From assembly GCA_031459935.1 (NCBI GenBank), contig JAVKHN010000001.1, positions 113,144 through 177,143 of the forward strand: a stretch of DNA of 64,000 nt, written 5' to 3'. Each line of letters starts with the position of its first letter. The stretch's first letter is position 1. This document shows, one piece after another, positions 16,344 through 25,384 of this stretch. The notes under the pieces were generated by a model. The model had not been told where the DNA came from and did no database searches. It saw nothing but the letters and a program-made list of their open reading frames with translations. This stretch comes from Sysuimicrobium calidum (lineage in GTDB: Bacteria > Sysuimicrobiota > Sysuimicrobiia > Sysuimicrobiales > Sysuimicrobiaceae). The position numbers and the translations under genes are program-made.

Positions 16344-19300
16344 ATGCCACTCCGTGCACTCCCCTCGCTGATCGCCACTTGGTCCCCCTACGCGGCCGCG
16401 CGCCGAGCGCTGGGGGAGAAGGGAAGGGTGTGGATCACCGGGCCCATGGGGGCCCAGAAGGCCCTGGTGCTCGTCGGGTACGTGCGCGGGGAGGTGTTCG
16501 AGAGCGGTAGCTGCGTGCTCCTGCTTGCGCCCGGCCGGGAGGCCGTGGATCGCCTAGCGGACGACCTCGGGAGCTTTGCTCCGGAACTCGAACCGTTCCT
16601 GCGACCGCTTCCGCCGTTGGAAGGGGAGGAGGGAGGACCTCAGAGCGTGGGGGAGCGACTGCGGGCACTCCGGGACCTCGTAGAGGGACGGTCGGCGGTG
16701 CTCCTCGTCCCCGTCCGGGCCGCTGTGGCCCCCGTCCCCTCTCCGGAGCGCCTCCGCGCTTCCCTGGTGCGCCTGCGGGAGGGCGAGCGCCTTCCTTTGG
16801 AAGCCATAGCAGGGTTCTGCGCCGCGGGCGGCTACGAGCGGGTCGGGTTGGTGGAGCGGCCTGGGACCTTCGCGGTCCGGGGCGGGATTCTAGATGTCTA
16901 CCCCCCTGATGCAGAGCGCCCGCTTCGGGTGGAGTGGTTTGGAGAGGTGGTGGAATCCATCCGGTGCTTCGATCCGCAGACCCAGCGATCCGAGCGGAAG
17001 CTCCCCTCTGTAGAAATCCCATCTGCGCGGGAACCCGGGGGGGAGACGTGCCTGGTGGACCTGCTCCCGGAAGGCTCCCTCGTGATCCTGGACGAACCCC
17101 CGGAGCTGGAACATCGGGCCGCGGGCGGGGTTTTCGAGTGGGAGAGGATCCGGCGTCGCCTCTTGTGCCTGCGGGCCGTTGCCATCAGTGGATTCGCAGC
17201 TGGCCCTCCGGACTGGCCCGGGGTCCGGCTGGAGTTCGGGAGCGTGGACCCTTTCGCGGGACAGGTGGGGATGCTGGCCCGGGAGCTGGAGCGGTGGCGG
17301 CAGGCCGGCTACCGGGTGGTGGTGGCGAGCACCCAGGCCCACCGCCTTGCGGAGATCCTCACGGATCAGGGCTTTCCAGCGGACACAGCCGAGGATCTGG
17401 TCCAGGTGCCGGAGGCGGGGCGTGCGGTGGTGGTCTCCGCCTCCCTCTCGAACGGATTCCGCATCGAGGACCTGCGCCTGGTGGTGGTCACGGACGCGGA
17501 GGTCCTGGGATGGCGGCGCCGGCGGCGCCGGTTCCATCGGGCGAAGGAGGGAGCGCTGCTCAGGTCCTGGACTGACCTTCACCCAGGGGATCTCGTGGTG
17601 CACGTCCACCACGGAATCGGCCGGTTCCGGGGGATGGTGCGCAAGACCGTGGACGGGGTGACCCGCGACTACCTCCACCTGGAGTACGCGGAGGGGGATG
17701 CCCTCTACGTGCCCACGGACCAGGTGAACCTGGTGCAGCGGTACGTGGGGGTGGAGGGGATCGAGCCCAAGATCCACCGGCTGGGGACCGCGGACTGGGA
17801 GCGGGAGAAGCGGCGGGTGCGGGAAGCCACCCAGCAGATCGCCCGGGAGCTGCTGGAGCTCTACGCACGGCGGGAGACGGTCCGGGGCCACACCTTCTCC
17901 CCCGATACCCCCTGGCAGCGGGAGATGGAGGCCGCCTTCGAGTACGAGGAGACCCCGGACCAGCGGAAGGCCATCGAGGACGTGAAGCGGGACATGGAAT
18001 CCCCCCGCCCCATGGACCGCCTGGTGGCGGGGGACGTGGGCTACGGGAAGACGGAGGTGGCGGTGCGGGCCGCCTTCAAGGCGGTGATGGACGGAAAGCA
18101 GGTGGCGGTCCTGGCACCCACCACCCTCCTCGCCCAGCAGCATTACCATGTGTTCTCTAGCCGCTTCCGGCCCTATCCCATCCGGGTGGAGCTGCTGAGC
18201 CGGTTCCGGCCAAAGAAGGAGATTCAGGCGGTACTGGAGGCTCTCGCGAGCGGTGAGGTGGATGTGGTCATCGGGACCCACCGCCTGCTCCAGAAGGATG
18301 TGCGGTTCCACGATTTGGGACTGGTGATCATCGACGAGGAGCAGCGGTTCGGGGTGGTGCACAAGGAGAAGCTCAAGCAGCTGCGCGCCAGCGTGGATGT
18401 CCTCACCCTCACCGCCACCCCCATCCCCCGCACCCTCCACATGGCGCTGGTGGGATTGCGAGACCTCTCCGTGATGGAGACCCCCCCAGAGGCACGGCTT
18501 CCTATCCGCACCACGGTGGCGGAGTGGGACGAGACGCTGGTGCAGAACGCCATCCGCCGGGAGCTGGAGCGGGGGGGACAGGTGTACGTGGTGCACAACC
18601 GGGTGCAGACCATCCAGCAGGCGGCCCGCCGCATCCAGGCCCTGGTGCCGGAGGCACGGGTGGGGGTGGCCCACGGGCAGATGGCGGAAGGGAAGCTCGA
18701 GCGGGTGATGCTGGACTTCCTCGGCGGCAAGTACGATGTGTTGGTGTGCACCACCATCATCGAGATCGGGCTCGACCTCCCCAACGTGAACACCCTCCTC
18801 GTGGAGGACGCCCACACCCTGGGGCTTGCCCAGCTGTACCAGCTGCGGGGCCGGGTGGGCCGGTCCGACCGACAGGCCTACGCGTACTTCCTGTACCCCC
18901 GGGGCGCCCGGCTCACGTCCGAGGCCCGGGAGCGACTCGCGGCGCTGCGGGAGTTCACGGAGCTTGGAAGCGGCCTGCGGCTTGCCATGCGGGACCTGGA
19001 GATCCGGGGTGCCGGAAACCTCCTGGGCCCCGAGCAGCACGGGCACCTCGCTGCGGTGGGATTCGAACTGTACACGCGCCTGCTGGAGGAGGCCATCCGC
19101 CGGCTGCGAGGGGAGTTCGTGGAGGAGGTCCCGGATCCGGTGGTAGATCTGCGGGTCTCCGCCTACCTCCCCGCGGGCTACATCCCAGAGGAGGCCCAGC
19201 GGCTCAGCGTCTACAGGAGGCTTGCGGCCCTGCGGTCCACGGACGAGGCCACGGAACTGCGGGAGGAGCTGCGGGACCGCTACGGCCCGCTTCCCGAGCC

Positions 19301-19586
19301 CGTGCACAATCTGGTGGAGATCGCAGCCCTGCGGGAGCGGGCACGGGGATTGGGGATCGGGGCCGTGGTGCAGCGGCCGGACGGCGTCCTGCTGCGCTTC
19401 CGGATCCCGCTGGAGGGGCGGGAGAAGGACTGGCTGCGGCTGGAATACCGCCGCCGGGTGGAGATCGCTCCGGAGGGAGTTCTCGTGCGGTGTGCACCGG
19501 AGGAGGCCCTGCGTTGGATCCGTGAGGTGCTCGACAGCCTCACGCATCTGCGGCGCCGGGAGCCCACGGGAGTGCCAGCGAGGTAA
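16344..19586 (+). CDS. mfd: Transcription-repair coupling factor
   Basis: ATP-dependent translocase that removes stalled RNA polymerase and recruits UvrA. About 1080 residues: UvrB-like N-terminal region, RNA-polymerase-interaction domain around DLVVHVHHGIGRFRGM, then the RecG-like motor with Walker A GDVGYGKTEVA and DEEQRFGV, TLTATPIPRTL, and the C-terminal autoinhibitory domain. The ATG at 16344 fits the usual N-terminus. An in-frame GTG at 16302 overlapping the previous stop (GTGA) is an alternative adding 14 residues; many neighbours start that way. It heads a run (mfd-mazG-rqcP-divIC) resembling the Bacillus order. Confidence 0.95.
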   Translation: MPLRALPSLIATWSPYAAARRALGEKGRVWITGPMGAQKALVLVGYVRGEVFESGSCVLLLAPGREAVDRLADDLGSFAPELEPFLRPLPPLEGEEGGPQSVGERLRALRDLVEGRSAVLLVPVRAAVAPVPSPERLRASLVRLREGERLPLEAIAGFCAAGGYERVGLVERPGTFAVRGGILDVYPPDAERPLRVEWFGEVVESIRCFDPQTQRSERKLPSVEIPSAREPGGETCLVDLLPEGSLVILDEPPELEHRAAGGVFEWERIRRRLLCLRAVAISGFAAGPPDWPGVRLEFGSVDPFAGQVGMLARELERWRQAGYRVVVASTQAHRLAEILTDQGFPADTAEDLVQVPEAGRAVVVSASLSNGFRIEDLRLVVVTDAEVLGWRRRRRRFHRAKEGALLRSWTDLHPGDLVVHVHHGIGRFRGMVRKTVDGVTRDYLHLEYAEGDALYVPTDQVNLVQRYVGVEGIEPKIHRLGTADWEREKRRVREATQQIARELLELYARRETVRGHTFSPDTPWQREMEAAFEYEETPDQRKAIEDVKRDMESPRPMDRLVAGDVGYGKTEVAVRAAFKAVMDGKQVAVLAPTTLLAQQHYHVFSSRFRPYPIRVELLSRFRPKKEIQAVLEALASGEVDVVIGTHRLLQKDVRFHDLGLVIIDEEQRFGVVHKEKLKQLRASVDVLTLTATPIPRTLHMALVGLRDLSVMETPPEARLPIRTTVAEWDETLVQNAIRRELERGGQVYVVHNRVQTIQQAARRIQALVPEARVGVAHGQMAEGKLERVMLDFLGGKYDVLVCTTIIEIGLDLPNVNTLLVEDAHTLGLAQLYQLRGRVGRSDRQAYAYFLYPRGARLTSEARERLAALREFTELGSGLRLAMRDLEIRGAGNLLGPEQHGHLAAVGFELYTRLLEEAIRRLRGEFVEEVPDPVVDLRVSAYLPAGYIPEEAQRLSVYRRLAALRSTDEATELREELRDRYGPLPEPVHNLVEIAALRERARGLGIGAVVQRPDGVLLRFRIPLEGREKDWLRLEYRRRVEIAPEGVLVRCAPEEALRWIREVLDSLTHLRRREPTGVPAR

Positions 19587-19636
19587 GGGGGTTGGCGTAC
19601 AATCAAACGGAGCGGCCGGAGAGGAGGCGCGGCAGG

Positions 19637-20431
19637 ATGGCGCGGCCCACGTTCGAGGACTTGGTACGCGTGATGGCGACGCTGCGGGGACCCGGAGGCT
19701 GCCCGTGGGACCGTCAGCAGACACACGTCTCCCTCCGGCCCTACCTCCTGGAGGAGGCCTACGAGGTCCTGGAAGCCATCGAGCGGGGGGATGCGGAGCG
19801 CCTGCGCGACGAGCTGGGGGATCTGCTGCTCCAAGTGCTGTTCCACGCCCAGATCGCCGCGGAGTCCGGGATCTTCACCATCCACGACGTGGTCGCGCAC
19901 CTGCACGACAAGCTGGTGCGCCGCCATCCCCACGTCTTCCCCGATGCGGAGGGACGCGTGGTGGAGGGCGTGGTCACCCCGGAACAGGTGAAGCAGCGGT
20001 GGGAGGTTCTCAAGCGGGCGGAGCGGGAGGAAGGGGCCTCGGCCCTGGACGGCGTCTCTTCGGCCCTTCCGGCGCTCCTCTGGGCCCAGAAGCTGTACCA
20101 GCGGGCGCGGGAGGCGGGGTGGGAGTGGCCGGACGTGCGGGAAGCCCTGGAGAAGCTGGAGGAGGAGGTCCGGGAACTCCGGGAAGCGGTGGAGAGCCGC
20201 CACCTCCAGGCCGTCCGGGAGGAGGTGGGAGACGTGCTCATGACCGCGGTGAAGGTGGCGGCCCTCGCCGGGACCGACGCGGAAGGAGCGTTGCGGGATG
20301 CATGCAGGAAGTTCATCCGGCGGTTCCAGGCCATGGAGCGGCTTGCGGCGGAGCGGGGACAGCGGATGGAGCAGCTCCCTCTCCCGGAGCTCCTGGGGCT
20401 GTGGCAGGAGGCCAAGCAACGCGCGGGCTGA
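19637..20431 (+). CDS. mazG: Nucleoside triphosphate pyrophosphohydrolase MazG
   Basis: House-cleaning NTP pyrophosphatase of 264 residues with two MazG domains. The first has GGCPWDRQQTH, EEAYEVLEAI and DELGDLLLQVLFHA (EExxE plus ExxD metal ligands). The second has KLEEEVRELREAV and REEVGDVLMTAVKVA. The ATG at 19637 opens the domain; the longer frame to 19592 adds an Arg-rich unconserved tail. TACAAT at 19598-19603 could be a -10, without a clear -35. It lies 50 bp after mfd and 3 bp before the S4 protein, as in the Bacillus yabN-yabO pair. Confidence 0.9.
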   Translation: MARPTFEDLVRVMATLRGPGGCPWDRQQTHVSLRPYLLEEAYEVLEAIERGDAERLRDELGDLLLQVLFHAQIAAESGIFTIHDVVAHLHDKLVRRHPHVFPDAEGRVVEGVVTPEQVKQRWEVLKRAEREEGASALDGVSSALPALLWAQKLYQRAREAGWEWPDVREALEKLEEEVRELREAVESRHLQAVREEVGDVLMTAVKVAALAGTDAEGALRDACRKFIRRFQAMERLAAERGQRMEQLPLPELLGLWQEAKQRAG

Positions 20432-20434
20432 AGG

Positions 20435-20692
20435 ATGCGCCTGGACCGGTTCCTGCAGCAGAGCCGGGTCGTCCGACGCCGTACCCTTGCCCACGCCCTG
20501 TGCGCGAACTTCCGGGTCCGCCTGAACGGGCACCTGGCCAAGCCCGCTTCCCGGGTCCGTCCCGGCGATCTCATCGAGATCGACTTCGGGACCCGGAGGG
20601 TGGTGGTGCGGGTGCGGGAGATCCCCGACCGCCCGGTCCCGCCCTCGGAGGCGGCGCGACTGGTGGAGATCCTCGAGGCCGTCCGCGAGTAG
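20435..20692 (+). CDS. rqcP: S4-domain ribosome-quality-control protein RqcP
   Basis: A small RNA-binding protein of 85 residues, almost entirely one S4 domain: MRLDRFLQQSRVVRRRTLA, then V-x-LNGHLAKPASRV-x-PGD. This matches YabO/RqcP, which binds the 50S-peptidyl-tRNA complex and helps RqcH add alanine tails on stalled chains. The position after mazG and before a DivIC-like gene mirrors the Bacillus mazG-yabO-...-divIC cluster and separates it from Hsp15-type S4 proteins. RqcH itself is not in the window. Confidence 0.82.
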   Translation: MRLDRFLQQSRVVRRRTLAHALCANFRVRLNGHLAKPASRVRPGDLIEIDFGTRRVVVRVREIPDRPVPPSEAARLVEILEAVRE

Positions 20693-20704
20693 GAGGAGGA
20701 AGGT

Positions 20705-21976
20705 ATGGCACGGATCCTCGCGCTCACCGCACGGGAGATCCTGGACTCCCGGGGAAATCCCACCGTGGAGGTGGACGTGGTGGTGGAGGGAGGGAGCCGG
20801 GGGAGGGCGGCGGCGCCCTCGGGGGCCAGCACCGGGGCGCACGAGGCCTTGGAGCTGCGGGACGGCGACCCTGCCCGCTACCTGGGACGGGGGGTGCTCC
20901 GGGCGGTGGAACAGGTGCGCCAGATCCTCGCCCCCGCTCTGGTGGGCAAGGATGCCTCGGACCAGGCGGGTGTGGATCGGCTCCTGTGCGCCCTGGACGG
21001 GACGGACAACAAGTCCAGGCTGGGCGCGAACGCCCTCGTGGCCACCTCCCTGGCGGTGGCCAAGGCGGAGGCGACGCACCGAGGACTCTCCCTCTTTCGG
21101 TACCTGGGAGGGGAGGAGGCCACCGTGCTTCCCGTGCCGCTGTTGAACGTCATCAACGGCGGAGCCCATGCGGACAACCCACTGGAGCTCCAGGAGTTTT
21201 TGATCGTGCCCCTCGGGGCCCCGAGATTCCGGGATGCCCTGCGGATGGGGACGGAGGTCTACCACCACCTGCGGCGGCTCCTGAGGGCCCGGGGACTGGC
21301 CACGGGCGTGGGCGATGAGGGGGGATTTGCCCCGGACCTCCGCACCGCCGCAGAGGCCCTGGATCTCCTGCTGGAGGCCATCGAGGCCGCGGGCTACCGG
21401 GCTGGGGAGGAGGTGGCCCTCGCGCTGGATGCCGCGGCCTCGGAGCTGTATCGGGACGGCCGCTACCACCTGGAGGGCAGGGCCCGATCCATGGAGGAGA
21501 TGATCGCGTACTACGAGGATCTTCTGAGCCGATACCCCCTCGTCTCCATCGAGGATCCTCTCGCAGAAGATGACTGGGAAGGGTGGCGGGTGCTCACGGA
21601 GGCGCTGGGGCGACGCGTGCAGCTCGTGGGCGATGACCTCTTCGTGACCCATCCCGCCCGGTTGCGCAGGGGGGTGGAGTTCGGGTGTGCGAACGCCATC
21701 CTCATCAAGCCCAACCAGATCGGCACCCTCACGGAAGCCCGGCAGACGGTACAGAACGCGCACCGGGCCGGCTATCGCACGATCCTCTCCCACCGGTCCG
21801 GGGAGACGGAGGATGCGGCCATCGCGGATCTCGCGGTGGCATGGCGGTGCGGACAGATCAAAACCGGCGCCCCCTGCCGCGGCGAGCGGGTGGCGAAGTA
21901 CAACCAGCTGCTGCGCATCGAGGAGGAGCTCGGATCCCGGGCCCAGTACGCCGGCCGAGCTGCCTTCGCCCGGTGA
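20705..21976 (+). CDS. eno: Enolase
   Basis: Interconverts 2-phosphoglycerate and phosphoenolpyruvate. 423 residues with ARE-ILDSRGNPTVEV, SGASTGAHEALELRD, the Mg ligands in LDAAASE, SIEDPLAEDDW and GDDLF, catalytic Lys in LIKPNQIGTLTEA and SHRSGETEDAAIADLAV. AGGAGGAAGG precedes the ATG, 12 bp after rqcP. Its insertion between rqcP and divIC differs from the Bacillus order, where small spore and division genes occupy this place. Confidence 0.97.
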   Translation: MARILALTAREILDSRGNPTVEVDVVVEGGSRGRAAAPSGASTGAHEALELRDGDPARYLGRGVLRAVEQVRQILAPALVGKDASDQAGVDRLLCALDGTDNKSRLGANALVATSLAVAKAEATHRGLSLFRYLGGEEATVLPVPLLNVINGGAHADNPLELQEFLIVPLGAPRFRDALRMGTEVYHHLRRLLRARGLATGVGDEGGFAPDLRTAAEALDLLLEAIEAAGYRAGEEVALALDAAASELYRDGRYHLEGRARSMEEMIAYYEDLLSRYPLVSIEDPLAEDDWEGWRVLTEALGRRVQLVGDDLFVTHPARLRRGVEFGCANAILIKPNQIGTLTEARQTVQNAHRAGYRTILSHRSGETEDAAIADLAVAWRCGQIKTGAPCRGERVAKYNQLLRIEEELGSRAQYAGRAAFAR

Positions 21977-22033
21977 AACACCGATTCTCCCGCTCCAGCT
22001 TCGATAGGGGAGCAGGAATTCCGAGGGAGGCCC

Positions 22034-22387
22034 GTGAAAGGTCTCCCCATTACGGGGATGCACGGACGCCACGTGTCTCATCGAACCTCGCCCCTTGCCC
22101 GCCTCGGGAAGTTCGTGGCGCTCCTGGTGCTGACGGCGTTCCTGCTCGGCTCCCTCGCCCGCTCCGCCTCTCGGGCGTACTGGCTGGATCGGGAGGTACG
22201 CACCCTGGAACGCGTCCGGACGAACCTCCTCGCGCAGAACCGGCGGCTGCGGGAGGAGATCCAGCGGCTCCAGGATCCGGGGGTCGTGGAGCGCATCGCA
22301 CGGGAGGAGCTGGGCTTCGTGCGGCCCGAGGAGATCGCGGTGATCCTGCTCCCCGCGTCCACCCCGTCTCCGGGGCGCTCCCGTTGA
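22034..22387 (+). CDS. Septum formation initiator, DivIC/FtsB-like
   Basis: Bitopic division protein of 117 residues. A basic cytoplasmic N-terminus, one transmembrane helix (about 27-45, FVALLVLTAFLLGSLARS), then a coiled coil with heptad-like spacing (LERVRTNLLAQNRRLREEI) and the family tail ERIAREELGFVRPEEIAVIL. It would join the FtsL/DivIB complex at the septum. The GTG at 22034 has GGGAGG just 3 nt upstream, slightly close. Its place at the end of the mfd-mazG-rqcP run supports DivIC over FtsB by name. It converges on the next gene, stop to stop, with 9 bp between. Confidence 0.82.
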   Translation: MKGLPITGMHGRHVSHRTSPLARLGKFVALLVLTAFLLGSLARSASRAYWLDREVRTLERVRTNLLAQNRRLREEIQRLQDPGVVERIAREELGFVRPEEIAVILLPASTPSPGRSR

Positions 22388-22396
22388 AGTCCGTCC

Positions 22397-23023
22397 TCAC
22401 GCGTGGTCCACAGCGCGCAGAAGCTGCCTGCGGCCCGTATAGGTGGTGCGCTCCGTGACCACCAGGTCCAGGTAGACGTCCTGGGGCTCCATGGGGACCT
22501 CCTCCACCACCTGGCACTCGTACGCGAGCCCCACAAGCCAGCAGTCGGGCCGCACGCTTCCGAGCAGCCGGTCGTAGTAGCCCCGTCCGTGCCCGATGCG
22601 GCCGCCCTGGCGGTCGAACACCACTCCCGGCACCAGGACCATGTCCACCTCCTGCACCGCCAGGGACCGCTCGACACGCTCACGCAGGGCGGGTTTCGGC
22701 TCCAGGATGCCGAAGGCGCCGGGCTCCAGCTCGGCGGGATTCCGGAGCACGAACAACCGGAGCACGTCCTGTCCCCCTTCGTCCCGGGTGCAGTACGGCA
22801 CCGCCACGCGCTTGCCCAGGGCCATGGCCCGGGGGATGAAGGGACGGGTACGGACCTCGCTCCCCGTATCCACATAGAAGAGCACGGTGCGGGCCCGCTG
22901 GAACTGCGGGAGCCGGAACACCCTCTCGAGGATGACCCGGCTCTTGGCCTCCTTGTCCGGCTCTGCTGCCCGTGCACGGGTGATGCGCCGGCGGAGCTCC
23001 TGCTTGCGGGCGGCGACGCTCAT
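22397..23023 (-). CDS. 5-formyltetrahydrofolate cyclo-ligase
   Basis: Converts 5-formyl-THF to 5,10-methenyl-THF with ATP, rescuing this inactive folate. 208 residues: MSVAARKQELRRRI N-terminus, the substrate-binding VLFYVDTGSEVRT, MVLVPGVVFDRQGGRIGHG followed by RGYYDRLL, and a C-terminal P-x-x-x-D-V-x-L-D-L-V-V-T-E. The ATG has GGAG 5 nt upstream. A TACCAT box 9 nt before the start could be a -10. It lies 21 bp downstream of the sugar dehydrogenase gene on the same strand and may be co-transcribed. Confidence 0.92.
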   Translation of the reverse strand: MSVAARKQELRRRITRARAAEPDKEAKSRVILERVFRLPQFQRARTVLFYVDTGSEVRTRPFIPRAMALGKRVAVPYCTRDEGGQDVLRLFVLRNPAELEPGAFGILEPKPALRERVERSLAVQEVDMVLVPGVVFDRQGGRIGHGRGYYDRLLGSVRPDCWLVGLAYECQVVEEVPMEPQDVYLDLVVTERTTYTGRRQLLRAVDHA

Positions 23024-23044
23024 CGCAGCTCCATGGTAGCGCCC

Positions 23045-24112
23045 TCAGGGGGGAAGGATCCGCAGGATCCGGTCGTCCTCCGGGAGGGGGGTTCCCCGGC
23101 CGTCCCGGTTGCTCGTGAGCACGTACAGGGCACCGTCCGGGCCCTCCACCACGTCCCGCAGCCGACCGAATCCTTCCAGCACCCGTTCCTGCCGCACCAC
23201 CCGGATGCCTTCCGCGTCCAGGGTGAACAGACGAAGGTGCGCGCCGCGCAGGTTGGCGACGAGCAGCCCCTCTCGCCACGCACCGCGGGAGACAAAGGTG
23301 GCGCCGGAAGGTGCCCACGTCTCGTCTCCGCTGCAGGCCACGGCATCGATGAGCCCGGGCGGGTGCGGGGCCCCGCACAGGACCTGCGGCCATCCGTAGT
23401 TGCCACCCGGCCGGATGCGGTTCACCTCATCGTGGGCGAAGCCCCCATCTCCGGTCGGCCCGTGTTCCGTGGCGTAGAGCTGGCGGATGCGGGGATGCCA
23501 CGCGAGCCCCTGGACGTTGCGGTGGCCGAGGGAGTAGACGGGGGAGCCGGGGAAGGGGTTGTCGCGGGGAATGCCCCCGTCCGGCAGGAGACGCAGGATC
23601 TTGCCCGCGAGGCTCGAACGGTCCTGGGCGAGGGTGGGAGAGCGGGCGTCCCCGGTGCCCACGTACAGCATGCCGTCGGGGCCGAAATGGATGCGCCCCC
23701 CGTCGTGCACGAACGCACCGGGGATGCCATCCAGGATCACCCGATCCCGCACGAGCCGGCCGCCCTCCTCCCGCAGGCGCTCCACGCGGTTGCGCAGCCC
23801 CCCGGCCTCATAGGTGTAGTACACGTAGACGTAGGGCTGTCGGGGAAACTCGGGGTGGAGGGCGAGTCCCAGCAGGCCCGCCTCTCCCACGTGCGCCACC
23901 GGAAGCTGGGCTACGGGATCCGGTTCCAGCCGGCCTGCACGGATCACCCGGATCCGGCCCGCCCGCTCCGTCACGAAGGCGCGGCCGTCCGGGGCGAAGG
24001 CCACCTGCCACGGGATCTCAAGCCGCCGGGCGTAGACCGTGACCTGCGGGGCGCCTGCCACCGGCACGCCGGCCGCCAGGCCTACCACCAGGGCGAGGAT
24101 TCCCCACCGCAT
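23045..24112 (-). CDS. PQQ-dependent sugar dehydrogenase (aldose dehydrogenase-like)
   Basis: Exported beta-propeller oxidoreductase of the GSDH/YliI family, predicted to oxidize aldose sugars with PQQ. 355 residues with a cleavable signal peptide (ILALVVGLAAGVPVAGA). Blade motifs are visible: WQVAFAPDGRAFVTERAGRI, GLLGLALHPEF, FGPDGMLYVGTGDA, LGHRNVQGLAWHP, ATEHGPTGDGGFAHDEVN and RPGGNYGWP. The start at 24112 has GGAGG 8 nt upstream, whereas the in-frame GTG at 24121 overlaps that site. No PQQ biosynthesis genes are in the window. Substrate unknown. Confidence 0.85.
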   Translation of the reverse strand: MRWGILALVVGLAAGVPVAGAPQVTVYARRLEIPWQVAFAPDGRAFVTERAGRIRVIRAGRLEPDPVAQLPVAHVGEAGLLGLALHPEFPRQPYVYVYYTYEAGGLRNRVERLREEGGRLVRDRVILDGIPGAFVHDGGRIHFGPDGMLYVGTGDARSPTLAQDRSSLAGKILRLLPDGGIPRDNPFPGSPVYSLGHRNVQGLAWHPRIRQLYATEHGPTGDGGFAHDEVNRIRPGGNYGWPQVLCGAPHPPGLIDAVACSGDETWAPSGATFVSRGAWREGLLVANLRGAHLRLFTLDAEGIRVVRQERVLEGFGRLRDVVEGPDGALYVLTSNRDGRGTPLPEDDRILRILPP

Positions 24113-24196
24113 GGGATCCACCTCCCTGCCAAGTACACCTTCGGGGGATCAAGAAGGTGTGAAGGGCGCTATGATGGAGTCGTTTCCGAGGATGCC

Positions 24197-25384
24197 ATGA
24201 ACGTCCCCAGGCCGGCTGTCACCGACTCCGCCGCGGTCCTTCAGACCCCGCAGCGTCTGGGGTGGTTCGTGCTCCTCCTCATCGTGGGGCACGCGGCGGT
24301 GGATGCGGGCGCGGGCGCCCTTCCCGCTCTCGTCCAGCACTTCCGCATGGAACTCGCGCTTTCCTACACGCTCACGGGAATCCTCGTCACAGCCTCCTCC
24401 CTGGGCGGGGGGGTGGCGCAGATCGGCGCGGGGTTGTGGGCAGACTGGCGGCCCCAACCGTGGATGCCTGCGGCGGGCGTGGCCCTCACCGCCTTGGGCC
24501 TCGGGGGCGCCGGCTTCGTCCACGACGCGCGCACCGCCACCGTGGCCCTCGCCCTGATCGCCCTGGGTTCCGCGCTGTTCCACCCGGAGGCGGTTCGCAC
24601 CGTCTATCTGTCCGGGGAGGAGCGACGGGCCACCGCGATGGCAACCTTCAGCATCGGCGGCAACCTCGGATGGGCGCTGGGCCCAGCAGTGGTGGCGCTC
24701 CTCACGGGTTTGTGGGGCCTGAGGGGGATGCGGTGGTGGTTGCTCGTGGGGCTCCCCATGGCGGTCTCCCTCGGGTTCGTCACGTCCCGCGTCCCCGCTC
24801 CGTCCGTCGCGGCGGCCTCTGCCGCCGCGGAGGAAGACCGGAACGACTGGGCGGCGTACCTCAACGTCCTCCTGGTGAGCCTTCTGCGGGGGGCCATCCA
24901 CCTGGCGGTCACCATCTTCTATTTGGGCTACCTCATCGACACCATGGGCTGGAGCCGGACGGAGGCCTCCCTGGCCCTCTCCCTGCTGCTCGCCAGCGGC
25001 ATCGTCTCCTCCCCCCTCCTGGGCCGGCTCGCGGATCGCTTCGGCCCCAAACCCGTGCTGGCCGTCACCATCGCGGTCCTGGCCGTGCTCGTGGCCTCGC
25101 TCCCGCTGGTGCCCTCGGGAGGCGTGTACCCCATGATGGTGCTGGTGGGCGCGAGCTCCATGGGGACCCTCCCGGTCTCCCTGGTGCTGGGGCAGCAATA
25201 CCTGCCGGGTCGGCGGGCTCTGGGAGGGGGGATGCAGGTGGCGGTCTCCTCCTTTGCCTCCCTGTTCGCCACGCCGTTCGGCCTCCTCGCGGACCGCATG
25301 AGCATCCCCGCCGTGCTCTGGGTCGCGGCAGCGCTGGCGGCGTTCGGCGCGTTCCTCGCCTCGCGCCTTCCCGCCCGGGCCTAG
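24197..25384 (+). CDS. MFS transporter, Fsr-like efflux family
   Basis: Inner-membrane secondary transporter, 395 residues, with about 12 hydrophobic segments. The N-terminal pattern H-x-x-VDAGAGALPALVQHF then LSYTLTGILVTASSLGGGVAQIG resembles the fosmidomycin-resistance (Fsr) subgroup of the major facilitator superfamily. A DRFGPKP loop links helices in the second half. The start at 24197 follows GAGG by 5 nt; TATGAT at 24170-24175 may be its -10, with a poor -35. The stop shares CTAG with the convergent protease stop. Export of a small toxic compound is inferred from family only. Confidence 0.8.
   Translation: MNVPRPAVTDSAAVLQTPQRLGWFVLLLIVGHAAVDAGAGALPALVQHFRMELALSYTLTGILVTASSLGGGVAQIGAGLWADWRPQPWMPAAGVALTALGLGGAGFVHDARTATVALALIALGSALFHPEAVRTVYLSGEERRATAMATFSIGGNLGWALGPAVVALLTGLWGLRGMRWWLLVGLPMAVSLGFVTSRVPAPSVAAASAAAEEDRNDWAAYLNVLLVSLLRGAIHLAVTIFYLGYLIDTMGWSRTEASLALSLLLASGIVSSPLLGRLADRFGPKPVLAVTIAVLAVLVASLPLVPSGGVYPMMVLVGASSMGTLPVSLVLGQQYLPGRRALGGGMQVAVSSFASLFATPFGLLADRMSIPAVLWVAAALAAFGAFLASRLPARA

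Noticed and set aside
19598..19603. TACAAT before mazG as a promoter
   Set aside because: No acceptable -35 or TG extension, and the gene lies 50 bp after mfd on the same strand, so read-through is more likely. It is mentioned only in the gene entry.
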